The notes beneath the pieces are model-generated. The model worked only from the letters and a program-made list of their open reading frames with translations. It was not told the origin of the DNA and did no database searches. A stretch of 21,429 nt of DNA from an uncultured Oscillospiraceae bacterium. Its GTDB lineage: Bacteria > Bacillota > Clostridia > Oscillospirales > Oscillospiraceae. A program made the translations under genes and the position numbers. Of the stretch, positions 20,624 to 21,429 are shown one piece after another (the stretch's first letter is position 1; each line of letters begins with the position of its first letter). Location: positions 1 to 21,429 of the forward strand of contig CAADSF010000046.1 in the NCBI GenBank assembly GCA_900751035.1. The letters are read 5' to 3'.

Positions 20624-21429
20624 TCAGATAACCCTGCCGCGTTCCCGCAGCTTCCGCAGCACGCTCGGATAGCGCGACGCGTCTGTATGCGGCAGGAATC
20701 TGGCTGCCTGCATGTTTTCTACGAATTTCTCCATCTCGCCGAACTGCACATAGGTCGCAAGCGCACGAATCTGCTCCAGCCGCGCCCGGCAGTCCGTGTC
20801 CAGCAGCAGGCGCTTCGCGCCCGCGAGGGAGGAGTTGCCGAGAATTTTGAATTTCTCGCGCGGCAGATCGGGGTACAGACCGACCGTGATTGCGGATTCC
20901 AGATTGTAATGCGTCCCGAAACCGCCCGCGAGATAGAACGCGCCGATCTCCGACGGGCTGACGTTCACGCTTTCCAGAAGCGTTGCGACCATCGTATGGG
21001 CGGCTGCCTTGCACGTCAGAAATTCTCCGATGTCGTCCTGCGTGAAAGAGAGCGGCACATTGCCGTCGTAGGCGTAGATAATGGCCGGAACGTTGCGCTG
21101 TCTGGTATCGTCCCACACGTCGCGGATGTTCGGCGAGGCACTTTTCTGTAAATTCCCCGCCGAATCAATCCAGCCGGACAGAAACCCCTCCGCGATCAGA
21201 TCGAGAATGCCGGAGCCGCAGATGCCCTTCGGCGGAAGATTGCCGACCGTCTCATACCGCAGACGGTTGTCAGGGCCAATCTTGATGCTGCAGATCGCGC
21301 CCGGCTCGGCGCGCATGCCGGACTTGCTGACTGCGCCCTCAAGCGCGGGCCCGGCAGCTCCCGCGCCCATGAGCAGAAACTCCCGGCAGCCGAGCACCAG
21401 CTCGCCGTTCGTGCCGATGTCGAGAAACA
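20624..21429 (-). CDS. DUF4445/RACE-like ASKHA ATPase, 5' end outside window
   Basis: The C-terminal 267 residues of a protein whose start lies beyond the window edge. The first visible residues, including DIGTNGE, are an ASKHA phosphate-binding loop. Then come MGAGAAGPALEG, GNLPPKGICGSGILDLIAE, and a late FYLAGGFGTHYNLESAITVGLYPD motif. This is the pattern of DUF4445 proteins, the ATP-dependent reductive activators of corrinoid proteins (RamA/RACE type), which reduce inactive Co(II) cobalamin proteins, usually through an N-terminal [2Fe-2S] domain not visible here. No methyltransferase or corrinoid protein is in the window; they may lie upstream. It ends 80 bp before the first lplA. Confidence 0.8.
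   Translation of the reverse strand, partial: FLDIGTNGELVLGCREFLLMGAGAAGPALEGAVSKSGMRAEPGAICSIKIGPDNRLRYETVGNLPPKGICGSGILDLIAEGFLSGWIDSAGNLQKSASPNIRDVWDDTRQRNVPAIIYAYDGNVPLSFTQDDIGEFLTCKAAAHTMVATLLESVNVSPSEIGAFYLAGGFGTHYNLESAITVGLYPDLPREKFKILGNSSLAGAKRLLLDTDCRARLEQIRALATYVQFGEMEKFVENMQAARFLPHTDASRYPSVLRKLRERGRVI

Overview
The window looks like chromosomal DNA of an anaerobic gut Firmicute, most likely an Oscillospirales/Ruminococcaceae-type Clostridium. The reasons are the high-GC coding style with strong Shine-Dalgarno sites and sigma-A-like promoters, S-layer-homology (SLH) anchored surface proteins, a cohesin/dockerin pair, a serpin lipoprotein, an OadG-type sodium-pump subunit, a DUF4445 (RACE-like) protein, and palindromic GC-rich intergenic repeats of the kind common in that group. 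No rRNA, tRNA, CRISPR array or phage module was seen. Taxonomy is inferred from gene content only.

Layout. 1-573 is a non-coding repeat-rich region ending in a strong promoter. 604-7010 (+) is a three-gene surface locus: a cohesin-like + SLH anchor protein, a small secreted dockerin protein, and a 1522-residue protein with an N-terminal cohesin-like domain, Ig/MBG-type repeats and three SLH domains. 7336-8415 (+) is an N-acetylhexosamine 1-kinase-like enzyme with its own promoter. 8413-8805 carries, on the minus strand, a promoter, a cobalamin-riboswitch-like RNA and two terminators, but no gene downstream. 8973-9323 (+) is an orphan OadG-like subunit.

9477-11430 (-) appears to be a phase-variation module. 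A serine DNA invertase sits beside a 122-bp segment bounded by perfect 15-bp inverted repeats. The segment contains a good promoter that in this assembly points away from the two-gene membrane-protein operon it would drive after inversion (OFF state). The last gene of that operon carries five 13-14-residue FYDGKG repeats. Then come a PspC-domain protein and a cytoplasmic GH13 glycosidase (-), and a divergent serpin lipoprotein (+).

14892-17311 (-) encodes a DUF6110-like membrane protein and a P1B-type metal ATPase with an unusual transmembrane metal motif, behind a promoter with a TTAG-N6-CTAA palindrome. 17496-20544 (-) is a compact lipoate operon: lplA, a free-standing 79-residue lipoyl domain, lipA and a second lplA. 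The window ends inside a DUF4445/RACE-like ASKHA protein (-).

The strongest candidates for new biology are the invertible promoter controlling the FYDGKG membrane operon, the self-contained cohesin-dockerin-SLH locus, the cobalamin riboswitch that seems to control a non-coding transcript, and the two-ligase lipoate operon with a solitary lipoyl carrier.
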